A stretch of 64,000 bases of DNA, taken from assembly GCA_963721445.1 (NCBI GenBank), contig CAVRIZ010000007.1, positions 1 to 64,000 on the forward strand. Reading direction: 5' to 3'. Made by a program: the position numbers and the translations under genes. The notes beneath the pieces were generated by a model. That model searched no databases. It was given only the letters and a program-made list of their open reading frames with translations, and had not been told where the DNA came from. How positions within the stretch are numbered: position 1 is the stretch's first letter; each line of letters opens with the position of its first letter. Positions 16,143 to 26,144 of the stretch are shown here, piece by piece. This stretch comes from DAIOEK01 sp963721445 (GTDB lineage: Bacteria; Chloroflexota; Anaerolineae; Anaerolineales; Anaerolineaceae).

Positions 16143-18421
16143 GTGAAAGGTCTTCGCCTTCTGGTAAATGGAGTGGTTCAGGGAGTTGGTTTCCGGCCGT
16201 ATGTTTACCGCCTCGCCGTTCGCAACGATCTCACCGGATGGGTACAGAATACCTCTGCCGGAGTTGTGATCGAATTAAATGGCCAACATGATAATCTCAC
16301 TTCTTTCGTAGCTCAATTCCCAGAAGAACTTCCTCCTCTGGCTCGAGTGGAGAGCCTTATTCAAGAATGGATAGATCCAAACGGATATGCAGCATTCGAT
16401 ATCCGCAAGAGTGTGAAGGATCAGCAGGCTTTTTCGCTTGTACCTGCTGACGTATCGATCTGCCCGGATTGTTTAAGAGAAATGTTGGATCCAACAGATC
16501 GGCGCTATCGCTATCCTTTCATAAATTGCACAAATTGCGGTCCCAGATATTCGATCATTCGGGATATGCCTTACGACCGCCAGGTTACGACCATGTTCGG
16601 ATTTCCAATGTGTGCACGGTGTGAAAAGGAATACATGGACCCGCGAAACCGCCGGTTTCATGCGGAGCCCATCGCCTGCCCTGATTGTGGACCCCATGTT
16701 TCACTAGTTCAGGATCATACAATCCTGGCAGAGAAGGACTCTGCAATCCATATGGCTCGTGAGATGATCATGGCTGGGAAGATCATTGCCATCAAAGGGT
16801 TGGGTGGATTTCTCCTGGCTTGTGACGCACATAATGAAGGCGCTGTCATTCGATTAAGGGAAAGAAAAAAACGCAGTGCCAAGGCGTTTGCCCTGATGGC
16901 TCCATCACTTTCAGTAATTCGCGAGTATGCGACTACCGTAATACCTGAGGAAAATCTGCTATCTTCAAAAGCATCACCCATTGTCATTCTCAACCGCAAG
17001 GGGGAGAAGTTACTGCCGGATGCAATTGCGCCCGGGCAAAATACGTTGGGCATGATGCTTCCATATACTCCACTTCACGTAATGCTATGCGCAACGGAAC
17101 CGAATTATACGGATTTGCTTGTGATGACCAGCGGAAATATGAGTGAGGAACCAATCGTCTACCGTGATGACGAGATGCACCGACTGGATATTCTCGCTGA
17201 TGCCTATCTAACCAACAACCGTCCTATTCATATTCGCGAGGACGACAGCGTAGTTCGGGTGATATCGGATAAGGCTGCCATTCTTCGGAGATCACGCGGA
17301 TATGCGCCAGAACCGGTATCCCTCCCCACCGAACAACCATCCACCCTTGCCTGCGGGGCGTTGTTGAAGAATAACATCGCCTTTACCTATAAGAATCGCG
17401 CTTTTATTAGTCAATATATAGGCGACCTGGAAAATATGGAAACCTATCGATCGTTCGAACATACCATCCAGCATTACCAATCTCTTTTCAAAATTACACC
17501 TCAGTTGATTGCATGCGATCTGCACCCGGATTTTATTTCGACCAACTTTGCCATCCGGTTTTCTTCTGAGACCAATACCCCTTTGGTACAGGTACAGCAT
17601 CATCATGCCCACCTGGCAGCTTGCCTTGGTGAAAATGACTGGAATGGCTCTTCAGCTATTGGACTTTGTTACGACGGAACCGGGTATGGTACTGATGGAG
17701 CCATTTGGGGTGGTGAAGTGCTGATCGGAGATTATTCTGCTTATCAAAGGGCTTATCATTTGGATTACATGCCATTACCTGGTGGTGATAATTCAATTCG
17801 GAAACCTTATCGTATCGCTCTGGCTTACCTGCACCATTGCGGAATTAAATGGGATCCACAGCTACAACCTGTATCGTTCAGTAGGAAAGCAGAACGCGAT
17901 ATCTTATTTTCTCAGTTCACCAAAGAGATCAATATCGTTCCTACATCGAGTATGGGGCGTTTATTTGACGTTGTCGCCTCTTTATCCGGCATCGGTCAGA
18001 TAGCCACCTATGAAGGTCAATTAGCCATCGAATTAGAGAACTCTATCGACCTTTCGGAGAAAGACCAATATGATTTCGAAATTGAAGGGGATATAATCCG
18101 GGTACAGCCATTACTACAGCAGGTGGTCCAGGATTGTTTGGAACAAATTCCTGCTGGACGGATTGCAGCGAAATTCCATCGAGGTCTGATTAATCTCAAC
18201 TTGGAACTTTGCCGCAGAATTCGGTCCAGCCTTGCAATTGCAGACGTCGCGCTAAGCGGTGGGGTATGGCAAAATAAATATTTGGTGGAAAACACGAAGC
18301 AATTGTTGGAAGAAGATCTTTTAATGTATTAGTCCACCACCAATTACCTTCGAACGATGGATGTATCAGCTACGGTCAGGCAATTATTGCCGGTCACAAG
18401 CTCCTAGAAAGGAAGTCGTAA
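16143..18421 (+). CDS. hypF: carbamoyltransferase HypF (reading frame broken near the 3' end)
   Basis: HypF makes the cyanide ligands of the NiFe site from carbamoyl phosphate. It has an N-terminal acylphosphatase domain (NGVVQGVGFRPYVYRL), two zinc-finger motifs (CPDCLREML and CARCEKEYMD), a YrdC-like domain and a Kae1-like C-terminal domain (HHHAHLAACLGE, YDGTGYGTDG, LSGGVWQN). GTG 16143 is the start. The frame stops at 18332, but from 18326 the -1 frame reads VLVHHQLPSNDGCISYGQA, the normal HypF C-terminus, and ends TAA at 18419-18421, overlapping hypC's ATG as TAATG. One T appears missing from TTTT at 18319-18322. Corrected length is 759 aa, normal for the family. Confidence 0.93.
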
Positions 18422-19761
18422 TGTGTTTAGGTGTTCCTGGAAAAATTATTGAACTTTACCTTAAAGATGGGATCAGGATGGGAAAAGTCGATTTTGGGGG
18501 CGTAACACGTGAAGCCTGCTTCGAGACTTTGCCAGATGCCAGGGTGGACGATTATGCCATCATCCATGTCGGGTTTGCCATTTCACAGCTTAACGAAGAG
18601 GATGCTCTCGAGACATTGCGGTCTGTTAGCAGAGATGGACGCAGCGGGCGAATCACTGGAGCTGGACTGATGCTTCAACCATTTCGTGATGCGGAAGTCG
18701 TCAAGCATCTGGCTGAGAAAATTCGTCAAACAGCCAAACTTCCCTGGGTGGTGATGGAAATTTGTGGTGGGCAGACACATTCCATTATGCAATATGGGTT
18801 GGATCAACTGCTTCCTGACACCATCGAACTGGTTCACGGTCCGGGTTGCCCGGTTTGTGTCACCCCTCTTGAGATGATCGACCGCGCGCTCTATATTGCC
18901 GCCCAACCTAATGTCATTTTCACATCGTATGGCGATATGCTGCGTGTTCCAGGATCTGAACAGGATTTGTTCTCCATCCGTGCATCTGGCGGGGATGTAC
19001 GGGTAGTGTATTCACCATTGGATGCTGTGCAAATTGCCCGCGAAAACCCTGATAAACAGGTGGTATTTTTTGCTATCGGTTTTGAAACCACTACACCTGC
19101 TAATGCAATGAGCGTCATCAAAGCTAAGTCCTTAGGGGTAGAGAATTATTCCCTCCTGGTTTCTCAGGTAAGGGTTCCGCCAGCGATGGAAGCGATTCTA
19201 TCCTCACCGGTCAATCGTGTGCAGGGGTTTCTGGCTGCGGGTCATGTGTGCGCAGTGATGGGGTATTGGGAATATCTACCCATCGCAGCCCGTTACCACA
19301 CCCCGATTGTGGTTACGGGGTTCGAACCGGTCGACCTCTTACATGGATTGTTGAATTGTGTGGAATTACTGGAAAAAAACCAGCCTATTGTCCAAAATTC
19401 CTATGAACGCACGGTTTCTCAGGCAGGAAATACAGCTGCGCAAGCCATCATTAATCAGATATTTGAACCATCAGACCGTGCCTGGCGAGGAATTGGAATC
19501 ATTCCCATGAGCGGATTTTCGTTTCGTAAAGAATTTGCATTCTATGATGCAGAAACACGCTTCGATACCGGAAATATCCAGACCAGGGAAAGTGATATAT
19601 GCATTGCGGGTGAGATCCTGGTCGGAGTGAAAAAGCCGAACGAATGTCCGGCGTTTGGAACACTCTGCACCCCATCCACTCCATTGGGGGCTCCCATGGT
19701 ATCCAATGAAGGTGCTTGTTCAGCGTATTTTCGATATCGCCGGGAGAGGTCGAATGCCTGA
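18421..19761 (+). CDS. hypCD: HypC-HypD fusion protein
   Basis: 446 aa. Residues 1 to about 70 are HypC: MCLGVPGKIIEL, with the essential Cys2, which fixes the start at 18421 although an in-frame ATG exists at 18361. After a short linker, residues from about 80 are HypD: EICGGQTHSIMQYG, GPGCPVCVTP, FAIGFETTTPA and the C-terminal cluster region GEILVGVKKPNECPAFG with EGACSAYF. HypC and HypD normally associate to carry Fe(CN)2CO, so the fusion ties the two partners together. There is no stop or start between them and no frame change. GAAAGGAAG precedes the start. The last 8 bases overlap hypE. Confidence 0.93.
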   Translation: MCLGVPGKIIELYLKDGIRMGKVDFGGVTREACFETLPDARVDDYAIIHVGFAISQLNEEDALETLRSVSRDGRSGRITGAGLMLQPFRDAEVVKHLAEKIRQTAKLPWVVMEICGGQTHSIMQYGLDQLLPDTIELVHGPGCPVCVTPLEMIDRALYIAAQPNVIFTSYGDMLRVPGSEQDLFSIRASGGDVRVVYSPLDAVQIARENPDKQVVFFAIGFETTTPANAMSVIKAKSLGVENYSLLVSQVRVPPAMEAILSSPVNRVQGFLAAGHVCAVMGYWEYLPIAARYHTPIVVTGFEPVDLLHGLLNCVELLEKNQPIVQNSYERTVSQAGNTAAQAIINQIFEPSDRAWRGIGIIPMSGFSFRKEFAFYDAETRFDTGNIQTRESDICIAGEILVGVKKPNECPAFGTLCTPSTPLGAPMVSNEGACSAYFRYRRERSNA

Positions 19762-20815
19762 TCTCGCCGATGGACTTCTTTGCCCACTACCCTTACCGCA
19801 TCAAGACAAGATCATCCTGGGTCACGGTAGTGGTGGGCACCTATCCCAGCAACTGATCGAGAGAATATTTAAGAAATACTTTGCCAATACATTTTTATTG
19901 CAAGGCGATGATTCTGCCATCCTTCCAATAGATCCATCTGCCGGACATATAGCCCTCACTACTGATTCTCATATTGTTACTCCCCTGTTTTTTCCGGGGG
20001 GTGATATTGGTCGTCTGGCTGTCTGTGGGACGGTCAATGATCTGGCAATGGTTGGGGCAATACCAAAATACCTGACTGCCGGCTTCATTCTTGAAGAAGG
20101 TCTGGATATTCAAGTACTCGAACAAGTCGTACAGTCCATGGCGACAGCTGCAGAAGAATCAGGAGTGCTCATCGTTGCTGGTGACACAAAGGTTGTGGAA
20201 AAGGGAAAAGCTGATAAGCTGTTTATTAATACCAGCGGCTTGGGTATTGTTCCGGTTGGACGCCCGGAAATATCCGGCAGGCAGGCAAAACCTGGTGATG
20301 TTGTAATCCTTTCCGGAACAATGGGAGATCATGGCATCGCAGTTTTAGCCGCTCGAAATGACCTTGCCTTCGAAATTGATATCGAATCGGATGTTGCCCC
20401 CCTCAACCATATGATTGAAAAATTATTATCTAGGGGTATGGGTATTCACGTTCTGCGAGATCCGACCAGAGGCGGTGTTGGCACGACATTAAATGAGATC
20501 GCGTGCCAGAGTCAGGTTAGCATCCACATCGAGGAAAAGGATCTGCCGATCAAGCCGCAGGTACAATCGGCTTGCGAAATGTTAGGTTTTGATCCGCTTT
20601 ATGTCGCCAACGAAGGCAAGGTGATCATTATTGCAAACCCGGATCACACTGACGCCATACTGACAATACTTCATGATTTCCCTTCGTCAGAGAAAGCAGC
20701 AGTCATCGGGGTAGTGCAAACTACCGATCCCGGGACAGTGATATTACATACCATATACGGCTCCTCTCGATTTGTACCCATGCTTACCGGTGAATTATTG
20801 CCGAGAATATGTTAA
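19754..20815 (+). CDS. hypE: carbamoyl dehydratase HypE
   Basis: 353 aa. ATP-dependent dehydration turns the thiocarbamate on HypE's C-terminal cysteine into thiocyanate. Motifs: LGHGSGGHLSQQL near residue 20, GDDSAI, FPGGDIGRLAVCGTVND and DPTRGGVGTTLNE. The protein ends LLPRIC with the catalytic terminal Cys. The start is ATG 19754 with GGGAGAGG upstream, overlapping hypCD by 8 bases. A start at 19655 would run deep into hypCD and is unlikely. It completes a hypABFCDE set; no second copies are seen. Confidence 0.95.
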   Translation: MPDLADGLLCPLPLPHQDKIILGHGSGGHLSQQLIERIFKKYFANTFLLQGDDSAILPIDPSAGHIALTTDSHIVTPLFFPGGDIGRLAVCGTVNDLAMVGAIPKYLTAGFILEEGLDIQVLEQVVQSMATAAEESGVLIVAGDTKVVEKGKADKLFINTSGLGIVPVGRPEISGRQAKPGDVVILSGTMGDHGIAVLAARNDLAFEIDIESDVAPLNHMIEKLLSRGMGIHVLRDPTRGGVGTTLNEIACQSQVSIHIEEKDLPIKPQVQSACEMLGFDPLYVANEGKVIIIANPDHTDAILTILHDFPSSEKAAVIGVVQTTDPGTVILHTIYGSSRFVPMLTGELLPRIC

Positions 20816-20828
20816 GATTGTCTCATCC

Positions 20829-20857
20829 TTGACAAACAATGCTTCCCTGAGGATACT
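20829..20857 (+). promoter_or_regulatory. candidate promoter for the methyltransferase/PIG-L pair
   Basis: TTGACA (20829-20834) and GATACT (20852-20857) are separated by 17 bases, about 30 bases before ATG 20888, which has its own GCGAGGA ribosome site. This marks a transcription unit separate from the hydrogenase island. Confidence 0.55.
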
Positions 20858-20887
20858 TACAACCTAATTCATCTCACGCGAGGATAC

Positions 20888-21691
20888 ATGAAAATCAACT
20901 ATCAGGAAACTACCAGCGATCTATTGACTAGGATCGATATTCACAATAAATTTGGCTCGAAAAATATAGATCTTTGGATGCTGGATGTCTTGAAACTACA
21001 AAAAGGAAGCAAGATCCTGGATGTGGGTTGCGGCGCGGGAAAACAATGCTTTTCCTTTTTTAAATACCTCAATGGGGATTGTGACATCACCGGTGGCGAT
21101 GTCAACGCATCCCTCCTTGAACAGGCAAAAGCAGAAAATCCAGCCAAAGCGAACGGAAAGGTGAAATTCATGGAATTGAATTTCAATCAACCATTCCAGT
21201 TGCCTTCCACTACCTATGATTTATTATCCTGCTGCTTTGCCATTTACTATGCTGAAGACATTCCTTTCACCATCCGTGAGATGCATCGAGTATTAAAACC
21301 CGGCGGCAGGCTTTTCTCCACTGGTCCTATGCCGACCAATAAGCAAGTTTTCTATGACGTGATCAAGGAAGCCACCGGAAAACCGATTCCTCCCATGCCA
21401 GGTAGTTCCCGTTATGGAAGTGCTATCCTGGATTCCGTAAAAGCAACCTTTTCCACCGTAGAAGTTAAACTTTTTGAGAATCCACTCACCTTTGAAGCAG
21501 TACAACCGTTTTTAGAGTACACTCGGGCTTCGCTGGCTGAAGATCGCAAACTATGGACCAGCCTCTTCTCGAACAAAGACGAATTCGAAGCCATTATGGA
21601 TATGATTAAATCAGTTGCAGAGAATCGGATCAAAAACGATGGAAAATTGGTTATGACCAAGGTGGTAGGCGGGATCATCGCCACCAAATAG
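20888..21691 (+). CDS. class I SAM-dependent methyltransferase
   Basis: 267 aa. Motif I ILDVGCGAGKQ near residue 44 binds S-adenosylmethionine. GGDVNASLLEQAK (motif II region) and MHRVLKPGGRLF (the typical LKPGG strand) follow. The substrate cannot be read from sequence. It is followed after 8 bases by a PIG-L deacetylase, so the pair may act on the same sugar or lipid-linked substrate. Confidence 0.85.
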   Translation: MKINYQETTSDLLTRIDIHNKFGSKNIDLWMLDVLKLQKGSKILDVGCGAGKQCFSFFKYLNGDCDITGGDVNASLLEQAKAENPAKANGKVKFMELNFNQPFQLPSTTYDLLSCCFAIYYAEDIPFTIREMHRVLKPGGRLFSTGPMPTNKQVFYDVIKEATGKPIPPMPGSSRYGSAILDSVKATFSTVEVKLFENPLTFEAVQPFLEYTRASLAEDRKLWTSLFSNKDEFEAIMDMIKSVAENRIKNDGKLVMTKVVGGIIATK

Positions 21692-21699
21692 GGAAACTT

Positions 21700-22332
21700 A
21701 TGAACTTTTTCGGGAAGAAGATTTGTTTCATTGGTGCCCATCCGGATGATATAGAGTTGGGATGCGCAGCTGTGATCGCGCGGATAAGCGGTCAAGCTGA
21801 CTTGCGTTGTGTGACGCTGAGCGATAATCAGAAGAATCCTGCCCTAAAGTCCCTAATAGAGGAACATTACCAGAGCATGTCTTTGCTTGGTTTACCCCGC
21901 GAAAAGGTCCTGGTAGAACAATTCGAAACAAGGAAATTTCCAGATCAACGACAGGAGATCCTGGAATATTTGATCAAATTCAACCAGGTTTTCCACCCGG
22001 ATATCGTCTTTACTCATACCACAGCCGATTTGCACCAGGATCATAAGACGGTCACGGAGGAATGTTTGCGGGCGTTCCGTGGAACAACTGTCCTCGGATA
22101 TGACGTCATCAGATCCAGTTATGGTTTCTTCCCCAATTTTCTTGTCGAAGTTAACGAGACTGAAGTCAACCAAAAAGTAAAAGCCCTGGCCGCTTATACA
22201 ACCTATAAAACAAAATATTATTTTGACGCAGAGATTACCCGGGCTACTTTGATCAGAAATGGCGCTCTGGTCGAACGGCGTTACGCCGAAGGGTTTGAAA
22301 CCCTCCGTATTATCGGTACTTTTGAAGGGTGA
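21700..22332 (+). CDS. PIG-L family LmbE-like deacetylase, copy 1
   Basis: 210 aa. It has the zinc-binding GAHPDDIELGCAAVI near residue 11 and THTTADLHQDHKTV near residue 105. The family removes acetyl groups from N-acetylglucosamine-type substrates (BshB, MshB and GPI-related enzymes) or acts in antibiotic pathways. This protein is shorter than BshB and its substrate is unclear. It appears to be co-transcribed with the methyltransferase and ends before a strong bidirectional hairpin. Confidence 0.85.
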   Translation: MNFFGKKICFIGAHPDDIELGCAAVIARISGQADLRCVTLSDNQKNPALKSLIEEHYQSMSLLGLPREKVLVEQFETRKFPDQRQEILEYLIKFNQVFHPDIVFTHTTADLHQDHKTVTEECLRAFRGTTVLGYDVIRSSYGFFPNFLVEVNETEVNQKVKALAAYTTYKTKYYFDAEITRATLIRNGALVERRYAEGFETLRIIGTFEG

Positions 22333-22350
22333 ATAAAGAAGAGATCCAGT

Positions 22351-22388
22351 AAAAAATAACCGGGACAACTTTAGTTGTTCCGGTTATT
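22351..22388. terminator. bidirectional terminator between the PIG-L and Rieske genes
   Basis: The arms AATAACCGG (355-363) and CCGGTTATT (380-388) pair perfectly, with ACAACT and AGTTGT continuing the stem. The A-run at 351-356 provides a U-tract for the minus-strand suf transcript, and the 3' TTATT serves the plus side less well. The two genes are convergent here. Confidence 0.75.
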
Positions 22389-22407
22389 AGTTAATTCGGA
22401 TATTAAT

Positions 22408-22767
22408 CTATCTGATTTGGATTACACAGGCACGCCGATATGGATCATCCCATCCATGAACACGAACCGGAAAAGCAGGTATATCTTCAACCGCCGGCAT
22501 CCCGACTGCATGACCTGTCTTGACATCAAATTTCGCCCCATGACGCGGACAAGTGATCACCGTATTCTCCAATTCCCCTTCCCCGACCGGACCATCATCA
22601 TGACTGCAAACATCAGCGATGGCATAATATGTCCCGGCAATATTGAAGAGCACAATGCTTGCTTTGCCGATTTCCAGAAATATCCGTTCACCTGGCGGAA
22701 CTTCGCTACTATCCACAATGGGATAGAACTTTACTTTCTCTTCAGAGACCAGTACATAGTTGTACAT
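22408..22767 (-). CDS. Rieske-type [2Fe-2S] ferredoxin
   Basis: 119 aa soluble Rieske protein. The cluster motifs are CSHDDGPVGEG (CxH) and CPRHGAKFD (CxxH), typical of Rieske ferredoxins and dioxygenase-type domains rather than of bc1 complexes. No membrane anchor is present. It is the last gene of the suf operon, 3 bases after sufU. Rieske-like proteins at the end of suf operons are known in other bacteria, and a redox role in cluster assembly is plausible. Confidence 0.9.
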   Translation of the reverse strand: MYNYVLVSEEKVKFYPIVDSSEVPPGERIFLEIGKASIVLFNIAGTYYAIADVCSHDDGPVGEGELENTVITCPRHGAKFDVKTGHAVGMPAVEDIPAFPVRVHGWDDPYRRACVIQIR

Positions 22768-22770
22768 TTG

Positions 22771-23158
22771 CTAGTCTTCGTCGCCCATATGGATGCCATA
22801 CACGCCAGCTTTTAGTACTTTTAATGGCAGTAAAGCGCACTTGAGGCGCACTGGTCCGAGATCAATACCCAACAGATCAAGGACCGACTGTTTATCCAGG
22901 TGTTTTACTTCGTCAATATGCTTTCCTATAATAGATTCTAGCAACAGATCCGAGCTTGCTTGTGAGATCGCGCAGCCATGACCGTTGAATGCGGCTTCCG
23001 TTATGACGTTATTGGCATCGACGCGGATATCAATCCGGATATGGTCGCCACATAGCGGGTTTTCGTCCTCATAGGAAAAATCATTCGGATTCCAACTCAC
23101 CTCGGTAGGAAGGATTTTTATAATGGTCCAGGATTACTTCTCGATATAAATCATCCAT
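22771..23158 (-). CDS. sufU: SufU Fe-S assembly protein (frame broken)
   Basis: SufU is the zinc-dependent sulfur acceptor of SufS. Translation from ATG 23158 gives MDDLYREVILDHYKNPSYRG, the unmistakable SufU N-terminus, but soon stops. The remainder (NDFSYEDENPLCGD, then GHGCAISQASSDLL and the C-terminal cysteine in VRLKCALLPL) lies in another frame. Removing one base at about 23087-23088 (GG) joins them as ELESNDFSY. Corrected length is 128 aa. All three metal cysteines are present. It lies 11 bases after sufS. Confidence 0.88.
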
Positions 23159-23169
23159 AAGTTGGAACC

Positions 23170-24390
23170 CTAATTCGCAAACACTTTCTTAACTTTCCAA
23201 ATCCCTTCGACAAGTTTATCCACTTCTTCCATAGTGTTATACAGATAAAAACTTGCCCGGCTCGAAGCAGGAAGATGGAAACGTTCATGTAACGGCATGG
23301 CACAATGATGCCCGGCACGGATGGCAATTCCAGACTGGTCGAGAATCTGCGCGACATCGTGCGGATGAATCCCATCCATAACGAATGCAGCAACGCCACC
23401 TTTGTGAGAGGCATCCGGACCAACCACCCGCAATTGGGGTATCTCTGCCAATCGATCCAGGGTATATGAAATGATTTCCTGTTCGTGTTGTTGAATGGTT
23501 TGCATACCAACCTGCATCAGGTAATCTACGGCTGCACCGAATCCAATGCCTTCAGCAATAGCGGGAGTGCCCGCTTCAAATTTGTAAGGGATATCATTGG
23601 GAGTAAATGAACGCAATTTAACCTGCCTGATCATATCTCCACCACCCATAAATGGCGGCATCCCTTCCAGGAGAGCCTGTTTGCCATATAGAGCGCCGAT
23701 TCCAGTTGGTCCTACCATTTTATGGGCAGAAAAAGCCAGAAAATCCACATCCAGGTCTTGCACATCCACAGGAAGATGAGGGACGGATTGTGCTCCATCC
23801 AGTAGAACGATCGCACCAGATTTATGGGCTTGGGCTATCATCTCTTTTGCCGGGTTGATGGTCCCCAGAACATTTGACATGTGTGTAAAAGATACAAACT
23901 TTGGATCTTGTTGTAACAAACGTTCATATTCCGTCAAATCCAAAAGTCCGGTATCCGTGACCGGAATAAACTCCAACCGAAGACCTTTTTCGCTTGCCAG
24001 CATATGCCATGGAACCAGGTTGGAGTGGTGTTCCATTTCTGTCAGGATAAGCAGATCCCCTTTTTGCAGGTTCGTATTCACCCAGGTTCTGGCGACAAGA
24101 TTGATCAATTCTGTGGTATTCCGGGTGAAGACGATCTCTGCTGATTTTCGGGCATGGATGAATGTGGCTATTTTTTTACGAGCCATTTCATACGCACTGG
24201 TGGCTTCTTCAGCCAGCGTGTGGACTCCCCTGTGAATGTTGGCATTCTGATTTCGATAGTAGGAATCCATGGCATCCAAAACAGAGAATGGTTTCTGCGA
24301 TGTCGCTGCTGAATCAAGATAAATGAGAGGAATCCCGGGATGAACCTCTCTTTTCAAAATTGGAAAATCGTTGCGAATGTCAGACATCAA
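23170..24390 (-). CDS. sufS: cysteine desulfurase SufS
   Basis: 406 aa, class V aminotransferase fold with PLP. It has TRNTTELINLVART, the PLP lysine in DFLAFSAHKMVGPTGIG near residue 225, and the catalytic cysteine in IRAGHHCAMPLH near residue 365, as in SufS/CsdA. It removes sulfur from cysteine and passes it to SufU, encoded next. Only one or two bases would need to change for full overlap with either neighbour; spacing on both sides is tight. Confidence 0.95.
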   Translation of the reverse strand: MMSDIRNDFPILKREVHPGIPLIYLDSAATSQKPFSVLDAMDSYYRNQNANIHRGVHTLAEEATSAYEMARKKIATFIHARKSAEIVFTRNTTELINLVARTWVNTNLQKGDLLILTEMEHHSNLVPWHMLASEKGLRLEFIPVTDTGLLDLTEYERLLQQDPKFVSFTHMSNVLGTINPAKEMIAQAHKSGAIVLLDGAQSVPHLPVDVQDLDVDFLAFSAHKMVGPTGIGALYGKQALLEGMPPFMGGGDMIRQVKLRSFTPNDIPYKFEAGTPAIAEGIGFGAAVDYLMQVGMQTIQQHEQEIISYTLDRLAEIPQLRVVGPDASHKGGVAAFVMDGIHPHDVAQILDQSGIAIRAGHHCAMPLHERFHLPASSRASFYLYNTMEEVDKLVEGIWKVKKVFAN

Positions 24391-24417
24391 AGTAATCCCA
24401 ATCTCTTTGAAGATCTA

Positions 24418-24714
24418 TTAATAATCGATCACTTTACTTTTTTCAGTTTTTGATTTTGGCTGTGATGGTCTCAAGTGTTCGGATGTGAATGGGAACCAAA
24501 GGATATGGTCCGGTACCATCCACCCATCGGTGAGGAAGACATTCGAGCGAAATTGAACGGCAACCATTTTCGCATCCACCTGAACTACGATCCCTTTAAG
24601 CCAACCTCTAATGCGTTCCGCTCCTTTTTCATGATCGCAAAATACTTCCACAATGTCACCGACATCGTAACTGTATTCCGGTTCAGGTGGTTTCATAAAC
24701 TGGTATTGTGCCAT
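24418..24714 (-). CDS. uncharacterised 98-residue protein inside the suf operon
   Basis: Not recognised. It lies between sufD (30 bases upstream) and sufS (27 bases downstream) on the same strand, so it is almost certainly co-transcribed. The protein is acidic at the start and rich in beta-forming residues, with VGDIVEVFCDHEKGAERI and GWLKGIVVQVDAKMVAVQF, which look like an SH3-like or KOW-like small barrel. The tail is lysine- and serine-rich. It has one cysteine. A role in Fe-S assembly is inferred only from position. Confidence 0.62.
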   Translation of the reverse strand: MAQYQFMKPPEPEYSYDVGDIVEVFCDHEKGAERIRGWLKGIVVQVDAKMVAVQFRSNVFLTDGWMVPDHILWFPFTSEHLRPSQPKSKTEKSKVIDY

Positions 24715-24744
24715 CGTATTCTTTCCCTCGTCTCTTTACTGGAA

Positions 24745-26087
24745 TTATTTACTAATTGTATTCATTTTTATCTTAATAGATTTGCGGAATCTTTCTTTAA
24801 CCCCTTCGAATGGGATCCGGTCCATAATGGGTTCAAAAAATCCTTCCACGATGAGTCTTTTCGCTTCAATAAGGGATAATCCTCGAGCCTGTAAGTAATA
24901 AATTTGCTCAGGATCGATCTTCCCAACGGTTGCCCCATGTGTGCATCGGACATCATCAGCCAAAATTTCCAATCCCGGTATGGAATCGGCGCGAGCAGTG
25001 GAACTCAAGACCAGATTTCGGTTTGCCTGGTAGCCATCTGTTTTTGCTGCTCCCGGGGCGACATAGATCATCCCCTGCCAGATCGATCTGCTGTGACCTG
25101 TGACGGCTCCTTTGTAAAGGAGATCGCTGGTAGTGTCCGGCACGAGATGGTTTTGCTGGGTATCATAATCAAAATGTTGATCTTGATCTGTGAAGTAGAA
25201 CCCGGATGCTTTGATCGAGGAGCCGCGCCCTGCTAGATCAAAGTCTGTAAAGTCTTTGGTAGTTTGACTTCCGAGAGCGCCAAATATCTTCTCCACTTTC
25301 GCATTGGCTCCAGTGATGATCCGTTGATGGGTAATATTCCAGGTATTAGCACCCCATGATTGCAGCTCAACAAACTTTAATCTCAATTCTGGACCTGCGT
25401 ATACTTCCACTACTCCGATATGGAGTAGGTCTTCTTCAAGGACATTCGAGGAAGCATATTCATGCACAAAAGTGACATTGGCACCCTCTTCCAACCAGAT
25501 CAGCAATCTAGAAAAATGGCAGGTCTTATCCCCTCCAGCCCAGATTACGCTGTGAAGGGGATGATCAATGCATACGCCTCTTGGTACATATAAAAATACG
25601 CCATCGTTTGCAAGTGCAGTGTTTAGAGCAGCAAATTTACCATCCGTTGCCGGGACTATGCTCGCCAACTTATCCTGAACAAGCTCAGGGTACATCTCAA
25701 TTGCTTGCTTGAGCGGAGCAAAGATCACACCCTGCCGAATATACATCTCCGCCAGTGAGCTTTCAGCCTCGAATGGTTGTATCACCATTTGGCCATCCTG
25801 GATGTCTCCAGCCAGGGGTTTCATCAATTCTTTACTTATCTCTGGCATGGACGCGGATCATCAGGTATTCTGTAGGATGGCTTATCCAATCGGCTCAGGT
25901 CAGTCCTTCGCCAGGCTTCTTCTGCCAGGGTTGGGAATGATGTCGATTGATAGACTTCCCATGCTTTTTGGCGAATTTCATTGATTTTCTCATTATCACT
26001 TACGGGTATATCATTCGCAGAAAATGGAAAATCTGTAATCTCTTTGGTTTTAATGCTGCGTTTTATGATTACCGGTGCATCAGTCAT
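24745..26087 (-). CDS. sufD: SufD-like Fe-S scaffold subunit (frame broken)
   Basis: SufD pairs with SufB in the SufBC2D scaffold. The first 84 residues (from ATG 26087, with AWEVYQSTSFPTLAEEAWRRTDLSRL, the SufD N-terminal helix) run in one frame. The rest (beta-helix with GVCIDHPLHSVIW, DDVRCTHGATVGKID and LIVEGFFEPI) runs in the -1 frame from about 25849. Adding one base there gives one protein of 447 aa. No other defect is seen. It lies 57 bases after sufB. Confidence 0.9.
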
Positions 26088-26144
26088 GTATGTTATCCAT
26101 TTTAAAAATTAACCTACAGACCCTTCCATTTGTAAATGGATGAG

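Noticed and set aside
18361..18421. Upstream start for hypC-hypD at 18361
   Set aside because: HypC needs its cysteine at position 2, which only ATG 18421 gives; the upstream segment is the hypF 3' end in another frame.
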